DNA of 64,000 nt from Mesoflavibacter profundi (GTDB lineage: Bacteria; Bacteroidota; Bacteroidia; Flavobacteriales; Flavobacteriaceae), in the NCBI RefSeq assembly GCF_014764305.1, contig NZ_CP061703.1, positions 2,957,501 through 3,021,500 of the forward strand, given 5' to 3'. This document shows positions 8,646 to 18,671 of this stretch, in pieces. The notes under the pieces were generated by a model, which was not told the DNA's origin, ran no database searches, and saw only the letters and a program-made list of their open reading frames with translations. Made by a program: the position numbers and the translations under genes. Positions within the stretch are counted from its first letter, which is position 1; each line of letters begins with the position of its first letter.

Positions 8646-9881
8646 TTAGTTTTGAAATCTATAATAACCACATTTAAGGTATTCTCCTTCTGGAAAGGTT
8701 ACAGGATGATCAATGTCATGTCCTGTTTTTAAAATTAGGTTAAACGATCTATTACTATCTAGCAAAACCTGTTTATTAATATCGAAAAACGCTTGAGGAA
8801 CAACTCTAGAAGAACATGAGGCTAAAACTAATAGTCCTTTTTTAGCAGTAAGTTGCTCTCCTAATTGGGCTAATTGTGCGTATTTCTTTTTTGCTAAATC
8901 AATCTCTGACGCTTGTTTTGCAAAACTTGGCGGATCAATAACAACGACGTCAAACGTTTTCTTGTCTTTAATAAGTTGCTTAAGTGCTTCAAAAGCATCA
9001 CCTGCAATGGTTTTATGTATTCCTGTATAATCGTTTAATTTTCCGTTTTGAACAGCAACTTCCAGCGCTTGTTTACTTATATCTAAACTGGTTACTTCTT
9101 TTGCGCCATTATACAATGCATGTACCGAAAATCCGCCAGCATAACTAAACACATCTATTACGGTTTTGTTTTTACTCCACTCTCCTACTTGTTTTCTATT
9201 AGCACGATGATCTAAAAAATAACCTGTTTTGTGACCTTTAATGACGTGAGCTGAAAATTTTACGTCGTGTTCAACAAATTCTACAACTTCATTATGTAAT
9301 TCGCCATAAACAACATCGCCATCTTTTAATTGGTGATTAGATGAATTTTCTAAACTTCGGCTTAATCTAACAACTACAGTTTCTGCTTTAGAAATTTGTT
9401 GTAAACTAGGAATAATGGTTTCTATATAAGGTAGCCAGATTTCAGAATACAATTTAACTACCAAAACTTTGTCATACACATCTGCAATTAACCCAGGGAA
9501 ACCATCATTTTCACCAAACAATAAGCGATAACTATTAGTATTGGTTTGCAATAACGGTTGCCTTAATGTAAATGCTTTTTCTATTTTATGATGAAAAAAA
9601 GCGGAGTTGACTTCAACTTTGTCTTGAGAATTATGAATGATTTTAATACGTATAGGCGAATTAGCATCAAACAAACCTAATGCTATGACTTTGTTTTTGT
9701 TTTTACTGAAAATGATAGCTAAATCTCCAGTTTTAGCATCGTCATTTATCTTAACAATACTGTTAGAAAATCCCCAAGGATGACCTTTTACCACAAACTG
9801 TTCTCCTTTTGCATTTAATTTTACAGCAAGGCGTTTGGGTTGATAATTTGCTTTTATTTTATTAGAAAAAGTCATTAGCAT
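8646..9881 (-). CDS. PUA-domain SAM-dependent rRNA (cytosine) methyltransferase, RlmI-like
   Basis: A class I methyltransferase with an N-terminal PUA domain (about the first 90 residues, KGHPWGFSNSIVK), a central RlmI-type domain and a C-terminal Rossmann methylase: SAM motif DVFSYAGGFSVHAL, motif IV VVVIDPPSFAKQ and the cysteine motif VLASCSS. RlmI methylates C1962 of 23S rRNA in E. coli; the same target is likely but unproven here. The open frame reaches 9950, but a TACATTTG -7 box at 9891-9898 places transcription start downstream of that. The ATG at 9881 or the one at 9875 is therefore preferred, with a very short leader. Confidence 0.88.
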   Translation of the reverse strand: MLMTFSNKIKANYQPKRLAVKLNAKGEQFVVKGHPWGFSNSIVKINDDAKTGDLAIIFSKNKNKVIALGLFDANSPIRIKIIHNSQDKVEVNSAFFHHKIEKAFTLRQPLLQTNTNSYRLLFGENDGFPGLIADVYDKVLVVKLYSEIWLPYIETIIPSLQQISKAETVVVRLSRSLENSSNHQLKDGDVVYGELHNEVVEFVEHDVKFSAHVIKGHKTGYFLDHRANRKQVGEWSKNKTVIDVFSYAGGFSVHALYNGAKEVTSLDISKQALEVAVQNGKLNDYTGIHKTIAGDAFEALKQLIKDKKTFDVVVIDPPSFAKQASEIDLAKKKYAQLAQLGEQLTAKKGLLVLASCSSRVVPQAFFDINKQVLLDSNRSFNLILKTGHDIDHPVTFPEGEYLKCGYYRFQN

Positions 9882-9890
9882 TGTTTTGTG

Positions 9891-9898
9891 CAAATGTA
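9891..9898 (-). promoter_or_regulatory. Predicted -7 promoter box of the RlmI-like gene
   Basis: Reads TACATTTG on the minus strand, an exact TAnnTTTG match. It lies nine bases before the ATG at 9881 and inside the longer open frame, so it argues against the upstream start. Confidence 0.55.
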
Positions 9899-9910
9899 GT
9901 TTATAAAAAC

Positions 9911-9941
9911 AAAAAAACGCAATTGATAAAAATTGCGTTTT
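9911..9941 (-). terminator. Rho-independent terminator after the outer-membrane barrel gene
   Basis: An inverted repeat AAAACGCAATT/AATTGCGTTTT with a 6-base loop and a T run on the minus strand. It lies 34 bases after the barrel gene stop and just ahead of the RlmI-like promoter. Confidence 0.85.
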
Positions 9942-9974
9942 GACTAACATTAATAAAAAACAAAAAATGAACTT

Positions 9975-11018
9975 TTAATTTAAATCTATTCTTAAACCTA
10001 ATGCTAAACTATTAAGATTATTAGTATTGTTTTTAAATAAAGATTGTGCATCATACCTTGCATAAATACTAACATCTCTATAACCTATATATGCGCTTGG
10101 TCCGTAGACAAAATTATTTTGGTTAAAGTTATCACGTTCAGTAATAGTTACTTTCTTACCGTTGTCATTATATCTTATTTGTTGTTGTGTAAAGTATCTA
10201 AAGCCAACATATCCTCCAATACCAAGTCTAAATCCGCGTTGTGATCTTAACACTGTTTGATTGGTATCTTTATCGTATTCTGGTTTAGAAAAATCTAATT
10301 CTAAATGTACTGGTAATGTAAAATACCCTGAAGTAAGTTTTGCATCTTTTAAATCTAATCCAGAATCTTGTAATAAGGTTTGTCCATTCTGTTTCACAAA
10401 AATGAAATTGTCTTGTTCTGGCTTATACTCTTTAACTAATACAGACATACCAAATTTTAAATTCCAAAGTGTAGATGTTTCTTTTAAACGGTATTTAAAT
10501 GAAAAACCAACTTCTCCATCACCAATAGGATGATTTTTATAACCATTTTCGCTAGGGAAATTTGCACCTAACGCAGCAACGATTTGAGTTGTAAATCGCT
10601 TTTCTATTCTAGCGCCAGTTAATGAATCTTTAATATAGTTTTCATCAGAAAAAGACTTAAATAGTTTGTAACGATTATTGTCTTCAATTAGATCTGGCTC
10701 TAAATTTCCGTTAACTTTATTTTTAATTAGCGTTTGCATTAGTTGCTCTTGCTTAGCTACACCTTCGTTAATTTTTTGCGCATGGTAACTAGCAAACTCT
10801 TGTTTTTTTGCTTTAGCTTCTTCTTCTGTAATCTTATTTTTTTCTAGTTGTTTGTCTATCTTTTTTATTTTACTTTTTAGTTGAATTTTTTCTGTATTGG
10901 TAATAGAATCTATGCGTTTTGCAATGATTTGTGCGTTTTTTTCGAAACTGGTTTCTTGTGCATAATTGATCTGAATAGCGCATAGGAATGCCACTATTAA
11001 AATTGAATATTTTAACAT
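9975..11018 (-). CDS. Outer-membrane beta-barrel protein with N-terminal coiled coil
   Basis: A 347-residue secreted protein with signal peptide MLKYSILIVAFLCAIQINYAQ. Residues about 25-110 are a lysine/glutamate-rich coiled coil (KSKIKKIDKQLEKNK, EEEAKAKKQEFA). From about residue 140 the sequence alternates in the manner of an eight-strand barrel, with GFSFKYRLK, WNLKFGMSVLV, FTLPVHLELDF, GFRLGIGGYVGFRYF and a C-terminal strand LNSLALGLRIDLN. It is last in a cluster after the ECF sigma factor and the TM protein (27-base gap), so it may be the effector or target of that regulon. The periplasmic coiled coil could bind peptidoglycan or another protein. Function unknown. Confidence 0.8.
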   Translation of the reverse strand: MLKYSILIVAFLCAIQINYAQETSFEKNAQIIAKRIDSITNTEKIQLKSKIKKIDKQLEKNKITEEEAKAKKQEFASYHAQKINEGVAKQEQLMQTLIKNKVNGNLEPDLIEDNNRYKLFKSFSDENYIKDSLTGARIEKRFTTQIVAALGANFPSENGYKNHPIGDGEVGFSFKYRLKETSTLWNLKFGMSVLVKEYKPEQDNFIFVKQNGQTLLQDSGLDLKDAKLTSGYFTLPVHLELDFSKPEYDKDTNQTVLRSQRGFRLGIGGYVGFRYFTQQQIRYNDNGKKVTITERDNFNQNNFVYGPSAYIGYRDVSIYARYDAQSLFKNNTNNLNSLALGLRIDLN

Positions 11019-11045
11019 AGTTATTGTTTTTAAGAGGTTAATTAA

Positions 11046-11816
11046 TTAATTGTTGTTTCTGTTTACAACAGCTGTTTTAATTGATTTGTAATGTTTTGAA
11101 ATTTTTTGCAGAGTTCCTTTAGATTCATCAAAAAACAGTTGCTTCTCTGTATTTAAAAGTAATCTATCAGAATTTACATAGTTAGAGTTTGTTGGTTTAA
11201 GCTTAAGTGTATCTTCTATAGTTGTATTTTGATTATCATCTAAAGACGCTAGCAATGCATTAGGTGTAATGTATGTGTTTATAGAAGTATTTTGTGTGTC
11301 TATTTTAGGTTTAATTGAAAGAGTATCCTCATCAATTTTAACGTATTCTAAATCATTAAGTACAATATTGTTATCTGTTTTTGTCTTTATTGTTTCATTC
11401 TGTTTAGTTTCAGTTTTAGAATATGCGATTTGCGAGTGCTTAGAAGACTTTTCTTTGTTTTTGGTTATTGAAGCTTTTTCAGTTTTACTTGTGTTTTCTT
11501 TATTCTGATTGTTGTTATTTTTTGGCGTTGATTCTTTATCAATAGTAGGTTTAGGTTGTTGATCTACAATGATAACATCTTGAGAATCTACTTTTGGATT
11601 GATACTAGTTGTTTGATTAAAAACATACTGTTTAAATATAAATAACCCTATAATTAAACTAGCTGCAATACTTAATCTAAACCATATTTGTTTACGGTTA
11701 GATTGCTTAGATGTATCTATAAGCTCACTTAGTTTTTCTCTTGCTTGAATAGAAGGAACAACTTCTTTATCCTTTAGATGTTGTTTAATTAATTGATCTA
11801 TATTATTCGGTTCCAT
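11046..11816 (-). CDS. Probable anti-sigma factor or membrane partner of the ECF sigma factor
   Basis: A 256-residue single-pass protein: a cytoplasmic N-terminal part of about 42 residues (IDQLIKQHLKDKEVVPS), one membrane segment at about 45-64 (FRLSIAASLIIGLFIFKQ), then a long Lys/Thr/Asn-rich low-complexity stretch (about 85-150) and a C-terminal region ending in KHYKSIKTAVVN. Its first 14 bases overlap the end of the sigma-factor gene. That overlap plus the cytoplasm-membrane-periplasm layout is the classic ECF sigma/anti-sigma arrangement. It lacks a recognisable zinc-binding HxxxCxxC motif, so it is not a ZAS-type anti-sigma factor and the assignment is by context. Confidence 0.6.
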   Translation of the reverse strand: MEPNNIDQLIKQHLKDKEVVPSIQAREKLSELIDTSKQSNRKQIWFRLSIAASLIIGLFIFKQYVFNQTTSINPKVDSQDVIIVDQQPKPTIDKESTPKNNNNQNKENTSKTEKASITKNKEKSSKHSQIAYSKTETKQNETIKTKTDNNIVLNDLEYVKIDEDTLSIKPKIDTQNTSINTYITPNALLASLDDNQNTTIEDTLKLKPTNSNYVNSDRLLLNTEKQLFFDESKGTLQKISKHYKSIKTAVVNRNNN

Positions 11817-12366
11817 TATTGCTTGTATTAAATTTTTCTAACTGACTTTGAAGCAGTTTTCTTGCATGCGATAACTGAGATTTAGATGTCCCTAAACTTA
11901 TGTTTAACATTTCTGCTATTTCTTGGTGTTTATATCCTTCTATAGCATATAAATTAAAAACTGTTTTACATCCTATTGGTAAATTATCTATTGCTAATTG
12001 TATTCTATCTTTATTTGTAAAATCTTGTTGTTCATGATGTAAAAAGTGATTGTCTTCAATCTCTACAACGTTAAATTTGTTTTTCTGTATTCTTAAATAA
12101 GAAATACATTCTCTAACCATAATTTGTCTTATCCATGCTTCAAAACTACCATAAGGTTGATATGATTCTATATTTAAAAACACTTTATGAAACGCTGTTA
12201 TCATAACATCTTCTGCAAAATGTAAATCCTTTATATATTGCCTACAAACCGCAAGCATCTTTGCAGAATACTTGTCGTATATAGATAATTGCGCCTTCTT
12301 ATTAGCTTTTTTAGCTAATCGAATAAGCAAAGTATCGGTTTGATTAATAGGTCTTATTTTTGTCAT
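11803..12366 (-). CDS. ECF-type RNA polymerase sigma-70 factor
   Basis: A 187-residue sigma factor with region 2 at about residues 20-90 (YDKYSAKMLAVCRQYI, FAEDVMITAFHKVF, GSFEAWIRQIMVRECI) and region 4 at about 125-180 (LPIGCKTVFNLYAIEGYKHQEIAE, ISLGTSKSQLSHARKLL containing the -35 recognition helix). There is no region 1 or 3, as expected for the ECF group. It is first in a three-gene unit with a single-pass TM protein and an outer-membrane barrel, suggesting control of an envelope function. No TAnnTTTG box is visible just upstream, so it may use its own promoter type. Confidence 0.93.
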   Translation of the reverse strand: MTKIRPINQTDTLLIRLAKKANKKAQLSIYDKYSAKMLAVCRQYIKDLHFAEDVMITAFHKVFLNIESYQPYGSFEAWIRQIMVRECISYLRIQKNKFNVVEIEDNHFLHHEQQDFTNKDRIQLAIDNLPIGCKTVFNLYAIEGYKHQEIAEMLNISLGTSKSQLSHARKLLQSQLEKFNTSNNGTE

Positions 12367-12445
12367 TAGTTTTGCTCTCTATCTATATAAACGCTTTACA
12401 TTTAAAAAAGGTTGGATAGGATTTAAAAAAATAAATTTAAAACAA

Positions 12446-12474
12446 AAAAACACAACCATTAAGGTTGTGTTTTT
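12446..12474 (-). terminator. Second terminator downstream of dnaK
   Basis: A perfect inverted repeat AAAAACACAACC/GGTTGTGTTTTT with a 5-base loop, about 110 bases after the dnaK stop codon and after a first hairpin. It probably backs up the first one and insulates the sigma-factor gene. Confidence 0.75.
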
Positions 12475-12520
12475 ATTAGATAAATTCCTGAATTCTCAGT
12501 AAGTAAAATTTTTTTCCATT

Positions 12521-12554
12521 AAAAAAAGGCTGCCTAAATAGGCAACCTTTTTTT
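12521..12554 (-). terminator. Rho-independent terminator of dnaK
   Basis: A hairpin with arms AAAAAAAGGCTGCC and GGCAACCTTTTTTT (one internal mismatch) starting about 32 bases after the dnaK stop codon, with a strong T run on the minus strand. Confidence 0.85.
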
Positions 12555-12585
12555 TACTTCTATTTTCCGTCTAAAGACTTCAAGC

Positions 12586-14496
12586 TTATTTTACTTCTTC
12601 GAAGTCTACGTCTTCAACATCGTTACCAGAGTCTGCTGCTTGACCTTGTGCGCCTGCACCAGCGTCAGTAGCACCAGCTGCTCCTTGTGCTTCTTGTTGT
12701 GCTTTGTACATTTCTTCGCTAGCAACTTTCCAAGCTTCGTTAATTTTTTCTAACGCTGGCTCGATTACTGCTAAATCTTTTGTTTCGTAAGCTTTTTTAA
12801 GTTCTTCTAAAGCATCTTCAATTGGCTTTTTCTTATCGTCTGATAATTTATCACCAAATTCTTTTAATTGCTTTTCCGTTTGGAAAATCATAGAGTCTGC
12901 TTCGTTTAACTTCTTAGCACTTTCTGCTGCTTTTTTATCTGCTTCTGCATTTGCTTCAGCGTCAGCTTTCATCTTTTGGATTTCGTCTTCAGTTAAACCA
13001 GAAGACGCTTCAATACGAATATCTTGAGATTTTCCTGTTGCCTTATCTGTTGCAGATACTTTAATAATACCATTAGCATCAATATCAAAAGTTACCTCAA
13101 TTTGTGGTACACCTCTTTGTGCTGGTGGAATTCCGTCTAAATGGAAACGTCCAATCGTTTTATTATCTGCCGCCATAGCACGTTCTCCTTGTAATACATG
13201 GATTTCTACTGATGGCTGATTATCTGCTGCGGTAGAGAAAATCTGAGATTTTTTTGTTGGGATTGTTGTATTTGCTTCGATTAACTTAGTAAATACATTA
13301 CCCATAGTCTCGATACCTAATGATAATGGTGTTACGTCTAATAATAATACGTCTTTTACATCTCCTGTTAATACACCACCTTGTATTGCTGCTCCTAAAG
13401 ATACAACCTCGTCTGGGTTTACACCTTTACTTGGCGCTTTACCAAAGAAACTTTCTACTGCTTTTTGTACTGCTGGAATACGTGTAGATCCACCAACTAA
13501 GATAATTTGATCAATGTCACTTTTACTTAATCCTGCAGATTTTAATGCAGACTCACATGGCTCTATAGTACGTTTTACTAAATCGTCTATTAATTGCTCA
13601 AATTTACTACGTGTTAATGTACGCACTAAGTGTTTTGGTCCGCTTGCTGTAGCTGTGATGTATGGTAAGTTAATTTCAGTTTGCTCAGAAGATGATAATT
13701 CTATCTTCGCTTTTTCTGAAGCTTCTTTTAAACGTTGTAAAGACATTGGGTCTTTACGTAAGTCCATGTTTTCTTCAGCTTGAAACTCGTCTGCTAACCA
13801 GTTAATGATTTTTTCATCTACATCATCACCACCTAAATGTGTATCTCCGTCTGTAGATAATACTTCAAAAACGCCATCTCCTAATTCTAATATAGATACG
13901 TCATGAGTACCACCACCAAAGTCAAATACTACAATTTTTTGATCTGTTCCTTTTTTATCTAATCCATAAGCTAAAGCTGCTGCTGTAGGCTCGTTAATGA
14001 TACGTCTAACTTTAAGACCAGCAATTTCTCCTGCTTCTTTAGTAGCTTGACGTTGACTATCATTAAAGTAAGCTGGTACAGTAATTACTGCTTCACTTAC
14101 GTCTTGTCCTAAGTAGTCTTCAGCTGTTTTTTTCATTTTTTGAAGTACCATTGCAGATAATTCTTGTGGCGTATATAAACGACCATCAATATCTACACGA
14201 GGTGTATCGTTATCACCTTTTACTACTTTATATGGTACACGTTCTGCTTCGTTTTTAGACTCAGAATATTTGTTACCCATAAAACGTTTAATAGAATAAA
14301 CCGTTTTTGTTGGGTTTGTTACTGCTTGACGTTTTGCTGGATCACCAACTTTTATCTCTCCGCCTTCAACAAAAGCGATAACAGAAGGTGTAGTACGCTT
14401 ACCTTCTGCGTTAGGGATAACTACTGGTTCGTTACCTTCCATTACAGAAACGCAAGAGTTAGTTGTTCCTAAATCGATTCCAATAATCTTACTCAT
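12586..14496 (-). CDS. dnaK: Chaperone DnaK (Hsp70)
   Basis: A 636-residue ATP-dependent chaperone working with DnaJ and GrpE in protein folding. The nucleotide-binding domain starts [20 protein letters not shown] and has [12 protein letters not shown] and [13 protein letters not shown]; the substrate domain contains [13 protein letters not shown] and [12 protein letters not shown]; the C terminus has the usual Gly/Ala-rich tail ending [13 protein letters not shown]. The normal DnaKs carry GGGTFDVS; here the position reads GGGTHDVS, a small departure next to the phosphate-binding loop. It is monocistronic, with two terminators after it and no dnaJ or grpE nearby. No CIRCE operator is visible upstream, so heat-shock control is by some other means. 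Confidence 0.98.
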   Translation of the reverse strand: MSKIIGIDLGTTNSCVSVMEGNEPVVIPNAEGKRTTPSVIAFVEGGEIKVGDPAKRQAVTNPTKTVYSIKRFMGNKYSESKNEAERVPYKVVKGDNDTPRVDIDGRLYTPQELSAMVLQKMKKTAEDYLGQDVSEAVITVPAYFNDSQRQATKEAGEIAGLKVRRIINEPTAAALAYGLDKKGTDQKIVVFDFGGGTHDVSILELGDGVFEVLSTDGDTHLGGDDVDEKIINWLADEFQAEENMDLRKDPMSLQRLKEASEKAKIELSSSEQTEINLPYITATASGPKHLVRTLTRSKFEQLIDDLVKRTIEPCESALKSAGLSKSDIDQIILVGGSTRIPAVQKAVESFFGKAPSKGVNPDEVVSLGAAIQGGVLTGDVKDVLLLDVTPLSLGIETMGNVFTKLIEANTTIPTKKSQIFSTAADNQPSVEIHVLQGERAMAADNKTIGRFHLDGIPPAQRGVPQIEVTFDIDANGIIKVSATDKATGKSQDIRIEASSGLTEDEIQKMKADAEANAEADKKAAESAKKLNEADSMIFQTEKQLKEFGDKLSDDKKKPIEDALEELKKAYETKDLAVIEPALEKINEAWKVASEEMYKAQQEAQGAAGATDAGAGAQGQAADSGNDVEDVDFEEVK

Positions 14497-14651
14497 AATT
14501 TTATATAATTTATTTTTTTTTGTTGTGTTTTAAAAACTTAATTCGGTCTCATTAAGTCAATTAATATGCCAAGACATTTTTACTGACACGATGTCATATT
14601 TCATGTTTTAAATATTATAAGTTTTAACAATTGAAGGAGACATAAAAATTC

Positions 14652-14659
14652 TATATTTG
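14652..14659 (+). promoter_or_regulatory. Predicted -7 promoter box of sdaA
   Basis: TATATTTG matches TAnnTTTG exactly, and a TTG triplet at 14631-14633 lies 18 bases upstream, within the spacing reported for flavobacterial promoters. The start codon is 26 bases downstream. Confidence 0.65.
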
Positions 14660-14685
14660 CTGCTCTAAAACGTTTTCGTAAGACT

Positions 14686-16107
14686 ATGGAATGTATTTCT
14701 GTTTTTGACATGCTTAAAATTGGCGTAGGTCCTTCAAGCTCTCATACTTTAGGTCCTTGGCGAGCTGCCGAACGCTGGATTTATGAACTTAAAGCCGATA
14801 ATTTTTTTGATAAAATAAATTCAGTAAAAGTAGATCTTTATGGTTCTTTATCTTTAACAGGTAAAGGTCATGCTACAGACTTAGCAGTCATGCTTGGTTT
14901 AAGTGGTGCAGATCCAGAACGTATTCCTACAGATACCATAGATATAGTGATTGCGTCTATTTCTAACACACATAAAATAGTTTTAAACAATGAAAAGGTT
15001 TTAGTTTTTAATCCAGAAAAAGACATTATTTTTAATAGAGAGTTTTTACCTTTTCATGCTAATGGAATAAAGTTTACCGCTTTCGCGGAAAATGAAACGC
15101 ATGAGTCTACCTTCTACTCTATTGGTGGCGGATTTGTAGTAAAGGAAGAACGAACCGTACATGAAGAAAATGTAGAACTGCTAAAAGAATTTCCTTATCC
15201 TGTTCACAAAGCAACCGAGTTACTTGAATTTTGTCATAAAGAAAATCTTAGTATCTCAGAAATTGTTCTTGAAAACGAAAAATCACTTCGTACGGACGAA
15301 GAAATTGATTTTGAATTAAATCGCATTTGGCAAACCATGCTAGAATGCATGTTTATTGGTTGTCATACCGAAGGCAATCTTCCTGGTGGATTAAATGTAA
15401 GAAGACGTGCCTACGATACACATAAACGATTAAATATCGAAGTGCCTTACACAACACCGCAAGAATGGTTAGAAAGTATAAGAGAAAGTGAAGTAAAATT
15501 TAGACAAATCCTTAAATGGGTTAGCTGTTTTGCTTTAGCAGTAAATGAAGTTAATGCATCTTTAGGTCGTGTAGTAACAGCACCAACTAACGGAAGTGCT
15601 GGTGTAATTCCTGCAGTGCTAATGTATTATATGGTTATTGAAAATCATGATGGCGATTTTAGCGACATTAAGCGTTTTCTTTTAGTAGCTAGTGAAATTG
15701 GTAGCATCTTTAAAAAAGGTGCAACTATTAGTGCTGCAATGGGCGGATGTCAAGCTGAAATTGGCGTATCTTCTGCTATGGCTGCTGGTGCTTTAACCGA
15801 GTTACTTGGTGGTACGCCAGAACAAGTGATGATTGCTGCAGAAATTGCAATGGAGCATCATTTAGGTCTAACCTGTGATCCAATTGGTGGATTAGTACAA
15901 ATTCCTTGTATAGAACGTAATAGTATGGGCGCAATTAAAGCCATTAATGCTGCCGAATTAGCTTTAGATACAGATCCTAAAAATGTAAAAGTACCACTAG
16001 ACAAAGTAGTAGATACTATGTGGGAAACCGCTAAGGATATGCATACTAAATATAAAGAAACCAGCGAAGGTGGATTAGCAGTTAGAGTAAGTTTATCTGA
16101 TTGTTAA
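14686..16107 (+). CDS. sdaA: L-serine ammonia-lyase (iron-sulfur type)
   Basis: A 473-residue single-chain serine dehydratase converting L-serine to pyruvate and ammonia. The N-terminal beta domain begins [21 protein letters not shown]; the alpha domain carries [15 protein letters not shown] and the cysteine ligands of the 4Fe-4S cluster in [25 protein letters not shown] and VQIPCIERN. Length and order match the fused enzyme. It is divergent from dnaK and is followed after 4 bases by an SH3-domain protein. Its coding sequence contains a copy (15078-15091) of a GC-rich 14-base motif that also occurs upstream of lpd. Confidence 0.96.
   Translation: MECISVFDMLKIGVGPSSSHTLGPWRAAERWIYELKADNFFDKINSVKVDLYGSLSLTGKGHATDLAVMLGLSGADPERIPTDTIDIVIASISNTHKIVLNNEKVLVFNPEKDIIFNREFLPFHANGIKFTAFAENETHESTFYSIGGGFVVKEERTVHEENVELLKEFPYPVHKATELLEFCHKENLSISEIVLENEKSLRTDEEIDFELNRIWQTMLECMFIGCHTEGNLPGGLNVRRRAYDTHKRLNIEVPYTTPQEWLESIRESEVKFRQILKWVSCFALAVNEVNASLGRVVTAPTNGSAGVIPAVLMYYMVIENHDGDFSDIKRFLLVASEIGSIFKKGATISAAMGGCQAEIGVSSAMAAGALTELLGGTPEQVMIAAEIAMEHHLGLTCDPIGGLVQIPCIERNSMGAIKAINAAELALDTDPKNVKVPLDKVVDTMWETAKDMHTKYKETSEGGLAVRVSLSDC
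15078..15091. repeat. GC-rich 14-base motif CGCTTTCGCGGAAA, copy inside sdaA
   Basis: Identical to 43304-43317 in the lpd leader. Here it lies within the coding frame, around residues 131-136 of the serine dehydratase. Confidence 0.5.
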
Positions 16108-16111
16108 AATT

Positions 16112-17290
16112 ATGAAATTTAAATTAATCATCTTTACAGTTGTTATTGCTTTTTTTCAAGTAAATGCACAAAATAACAAGTATTTAAATACCGAGTCTTA
16201 CTTATTTAAAACTGCCGATTCTAGTTCAAAAAAATTAGGTTATTTTAAACCTAATGCTTCGGTAGTATTGATTGAATCTTTAGGCAATGGTTGGTCAAAT
16301 ATTAAAACCGATAATTTAGACACAGGCTACATTTTAACTAAAAATCTTTCTGATAAATATACTAGCTCCAAGAGATCTAATATCTTAAAAGATAATCCTA
16401 TAAGTAATGCAAACAGTAATTTTGGTAACTATCATAGTTATATTACTGTTGCGTCTTTAAGAATTAGAAATAAACCTAGTTTAGATTCAGAAATTGTTGG
16501 AAAACTTTCTTGCGGACAAGCAGTTCCAGTAAAATATCTTCCTGTAGATCCAAAAAGTTGGGTTAATATCACGAATAGTAGATTTGTTCAAAGACAATTT
16601 TTAGGAGAAAAACCTACACATAACAATTTAGTAGAGAAGTATAACAACATCCAAGAACAAGATTTTAAAAATAGACTTAAAATTGCTGAACGAATTGTAG
16701 AACTATCATGGAACAGTAATCAAACACACCTTAAAGAAGCTTATCAGATTCTAAATAATTTAGCTGTAGAAATAAAAGACGAAAAGCTAATTAAAAACAG
16801 TCAATTTTTTATAGAATATGCTTTGGGTCAATTGAATAAAAAAAATGATTCAGAAATAGAAGATTTTATTAAAAACGCAGACTTTATTATTAAAGGAATA
16901 AGCGTAAAAAATCAATTTGTAAAATTAAGTGAGGCTATTAAAACTTTTGGAGAACCTAAAGATGTTAAAAATATGCAAGATGAGTGCGGTATTTATTACA
17001 GTAACTTATTTTATTTTTATGATAACATAAACTTATCGGTTAACAAAGAAGAAAACCTAGCCAATATAGATTACATCCAATTATCTAAAAACTTTAAATT
17101 TAAAATCAACCAAAATAATATTATAGATCACACTATTTCAGAATTAAATTTTATAAAAAAATACGCAAGCTATATTAGAACAAATATCAATTATCCAAAT
17201 CGATATTTTTGGCAAAATGATGATGGCGGATATTACATAGAATTTAAAAATGGTTATGCCTATTCTATAACTGTGTTTTCAATATGCTAG
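16112..17290 (+). CDS. Secreted SH3-domain protein
   Basis: A 392-residue secreted protein with signal peptide ending FFQVNAQ. Two bacterial SH3 (SH3b) modules are visible: about residues 25-85 (LFKTADSSSKKLGYFKPNASV, GWSNIKTDNLDTGYI) and about 110-165 (ASLRIRNKPSLDSEIVGKL, KSWVNI). The remaining ~220 residues are helical then beta-rich with no recognised domain. SH3b modules often bind peptidoglycan or protein partners. It starts 4 bases after sdaA, so it is probably cotranscribed, though a metabolic link is not apparent. Its stop codon interlocks with that of the convergent neighbour in the sequence CTAG. Confidence 0.78.
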   Translation: MKFKLIIFTVVIAFFQVNAQNNKYLNTESYLFKTADSSSKKLGYFKPNASVVLIESLGNGWSNIKTDNLDTGYILTKNLSDKYTSSKRSNILKDNPISNANSNFGNYHSYITVASLRIRNKPSLDSEIVGKLSCGQAVPVKYLPVDPKSWVNITNSRFVQRQFLGEKPTHNNLVEKYNNIQEQDFKNRLKIAERIVELSWNSNQTHLKEAYQILNNLAVEIKDEKLIKNSQFFIEYALGQLNKKNDSEIEDFIKNADFIIKGISVKNQFVKLSEAIKTFGEPKDVKNMQDECGIYYSNLFYFYDNINLSVNKEENLANIDYIQLSKNFKFKINQNNIIDHTISELNFIKKYASYIRTNINYPNRYFWQNDDGGYYIEFKNGYAYSITVFSIC

Positions 17291-17739
17291 TCCATAGTAC
17301 AATCTTTTCGTCTCGTATCAACTAAAAAGAAGATTTTCCAAGCATTATCAACTTTAATTAATTGAAATGAATTAACGCCACAATGACTAAACTGGTCGTT
17401 AAACCAAAACTGATAAGGTGTCCAAGCATTTGCCATATTTCCGTCAATTTTAATATCAAAACCTAATAACTTTTCTTCAAATTTTTGATTTTTAGGAATT
17501 GATAAAATTGAAGTTATAAATTTCGAATAATCTTCGGTATGTAAAATGGTTTTTCCTTCTCTATTTGTCGCAATTGTTTGTAACGTCACATCTTTATAAA
17601 CCACTTGATTTAATAGTGTAGAATCTTGTTTATGAAAACCTTCAAAAAACGTTTCAATAGTTTTTTGTACTTCAGCTTCACTTTGCGAAAAAGTTTCAAC
17701 AGAAATTAATAGCAGAATAACGTAAATAATTGATTTCAT
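17287..17739 (-). CDS. Secreted NTF2/SnoaL-like protein
   Basis: A 150-residue protein with signal peptide MKSIIYVILLLISVETFSQ. The mature part has the NTF2-like cone pattern: an initial helix IETFFEGFHKQDSTLL, a strand VVYKDVTLQTI, then ANAWTPYQFWF and a final strand SFQLIKVDNAWKIFFLVDTR. This superfamily covers enzymes and small-ligand carriers, and the sequence gives no way to choose. It is a single gene facing the SH3 protein gene tail to tail, with a 4-base stop-codon overlap. Confidence 0.75.
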   Translation of the reverse strand: MKSIIYVILLLISVETFSQSEAEVQKTIETFFEGFHKQDSTLLNQVVYKDVTLQTIATNREGKTILHTEDYSKFITSILSIPKNQKFEEKLLGFDIKIDGNMANAWTPYQFWFNDQFSHCGVNSFQLIKVDNAWKIFFLVDTRRKDCTMD

Positions 17740-17840
17740 CTTAAAAACTATTTATCGTAAATATAAGATTTTCAGTGAAAAGAAAAATTTAGCAAAACGC
17801 CTTTATTTTAGTATTTTTACAGTCTATCAAAAAAAAGATT

Positions 17841-18659
17841 ATGTCTACAGCAAAAAAAGAATATAAAAGAATTACAGTAAAAACATTAGTCGATATGAAG
17901 GCTAATAACGAAAAAATTTCTATGCTTACCGCTTACGATTATACTATGGCTACTATCGTAGATGGTGCTGGTGTAGACGTTATTTTAGTTGGTGATTCGG
18001 CAAGTAATGTAATGGCTGGTCACGAAACCACGTTACCAATTACACTTGACCAAATGATTTATCATGCATCTTCAGTAATTCGTGCTGTAAAACGTGCTTT
18101 AGTCGTTGTAGATTTACCCTTCGGAACTTACCAAAGTGACCCGAAAGAAGCCTTAAGATCTGCTATTAGAATCATGAAAGAATCTGGCGGACATGCTGTT
18201 AAACTAGAAGGAGGAAAAGAGGTTAAGGAATCTATCAAACGTATTATAAATGCAGGTATACCTGTAATGGGACATTTAGGTTTAATACCTCAATCTATAT
18301 ATAAATTTGGGACGTATACTGTTAGAGCAAAAGAAGAAGTTGAAGCCGAAAAACTAAAAGAAGATGCTTTAATGTTAGAAAAAGCTGGTTGTTTTGCTAT
18401 TGTTTTAGAAAAAATTCCTGCAAAATTAGCTAAAGAAGTTGCAGAAAGTGTTTCTATTCCTGTTATTGGTATTGGTGCTGGAAATGGCGTTGATGGTCAG
18501 GTATTAGTATTACACGATATGGTTGGTATGACGCATGAGTTTAACCCAAGATTTTTACGTCGCTACATGAATCTTTTTGATGATATGACTAATGCTATAT
18601 CGCAGTATGTTGAAGATGTAAAAACAGTCGACTTTCCTAGTGATAAAGAGCAATATTAA
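17841..18659 (+). CDS. panB: 3-methyl-2-oxobutanoate hydroxymethyltransferase
   Basis: Catalyses transfer of a hydroxymethyl group from methylene-tetrahydrofolate to 2-oxoisovalerate, giving ketopantoate in pantothenate and CoA synthesis. The 272-residue TIM-barrel shows [27 protein letters not shown] (metal-binding aspartate), [10 protein letters not shown] and [25 protein letters not shown] sequence at 17812-17819 may be a one-mismatch -7 box. The pseudouridine synthase gene follows after 12 bases and probably shares its transcript. No panC or panD is nearby. Confidence 0.96.
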   Translation: MSTAKKEYKRITVKTLVDMKANNEKISMLTAYDYTMATIVDGAGVDVILVGDSASNVMAGHETTLPITLDQMIYHASSVIRAVKRALVVVDLPFGTYQSDPKEALRSAIRIMKESGGHAVKLEGGKEVKESIKRIINAGIPVMGHLGLIPQSIYKFGTYTVRAKEEVEAEKLKEDALMLEKAGCFAIVLEKIPAKLAKEVAESVSIPVIGIGAGNGVDGQVLVLHDMVGMTHEFNPRFLRRYMNLFDDMTNAISQYVEDVKTVDFPSDKEQY

Positions 18660-18671
18660 TCTAACCATCTA

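Noticed and set aside
13514-13783. Plus-strand open frame opposite dnaK, and similar antisense frames opposite lpd, katG, comM and the SLC13 gene
   Set aside because: They lie wholly within strongly conserved genes on the other strand, have no family-like sequence and reflect codon bias.
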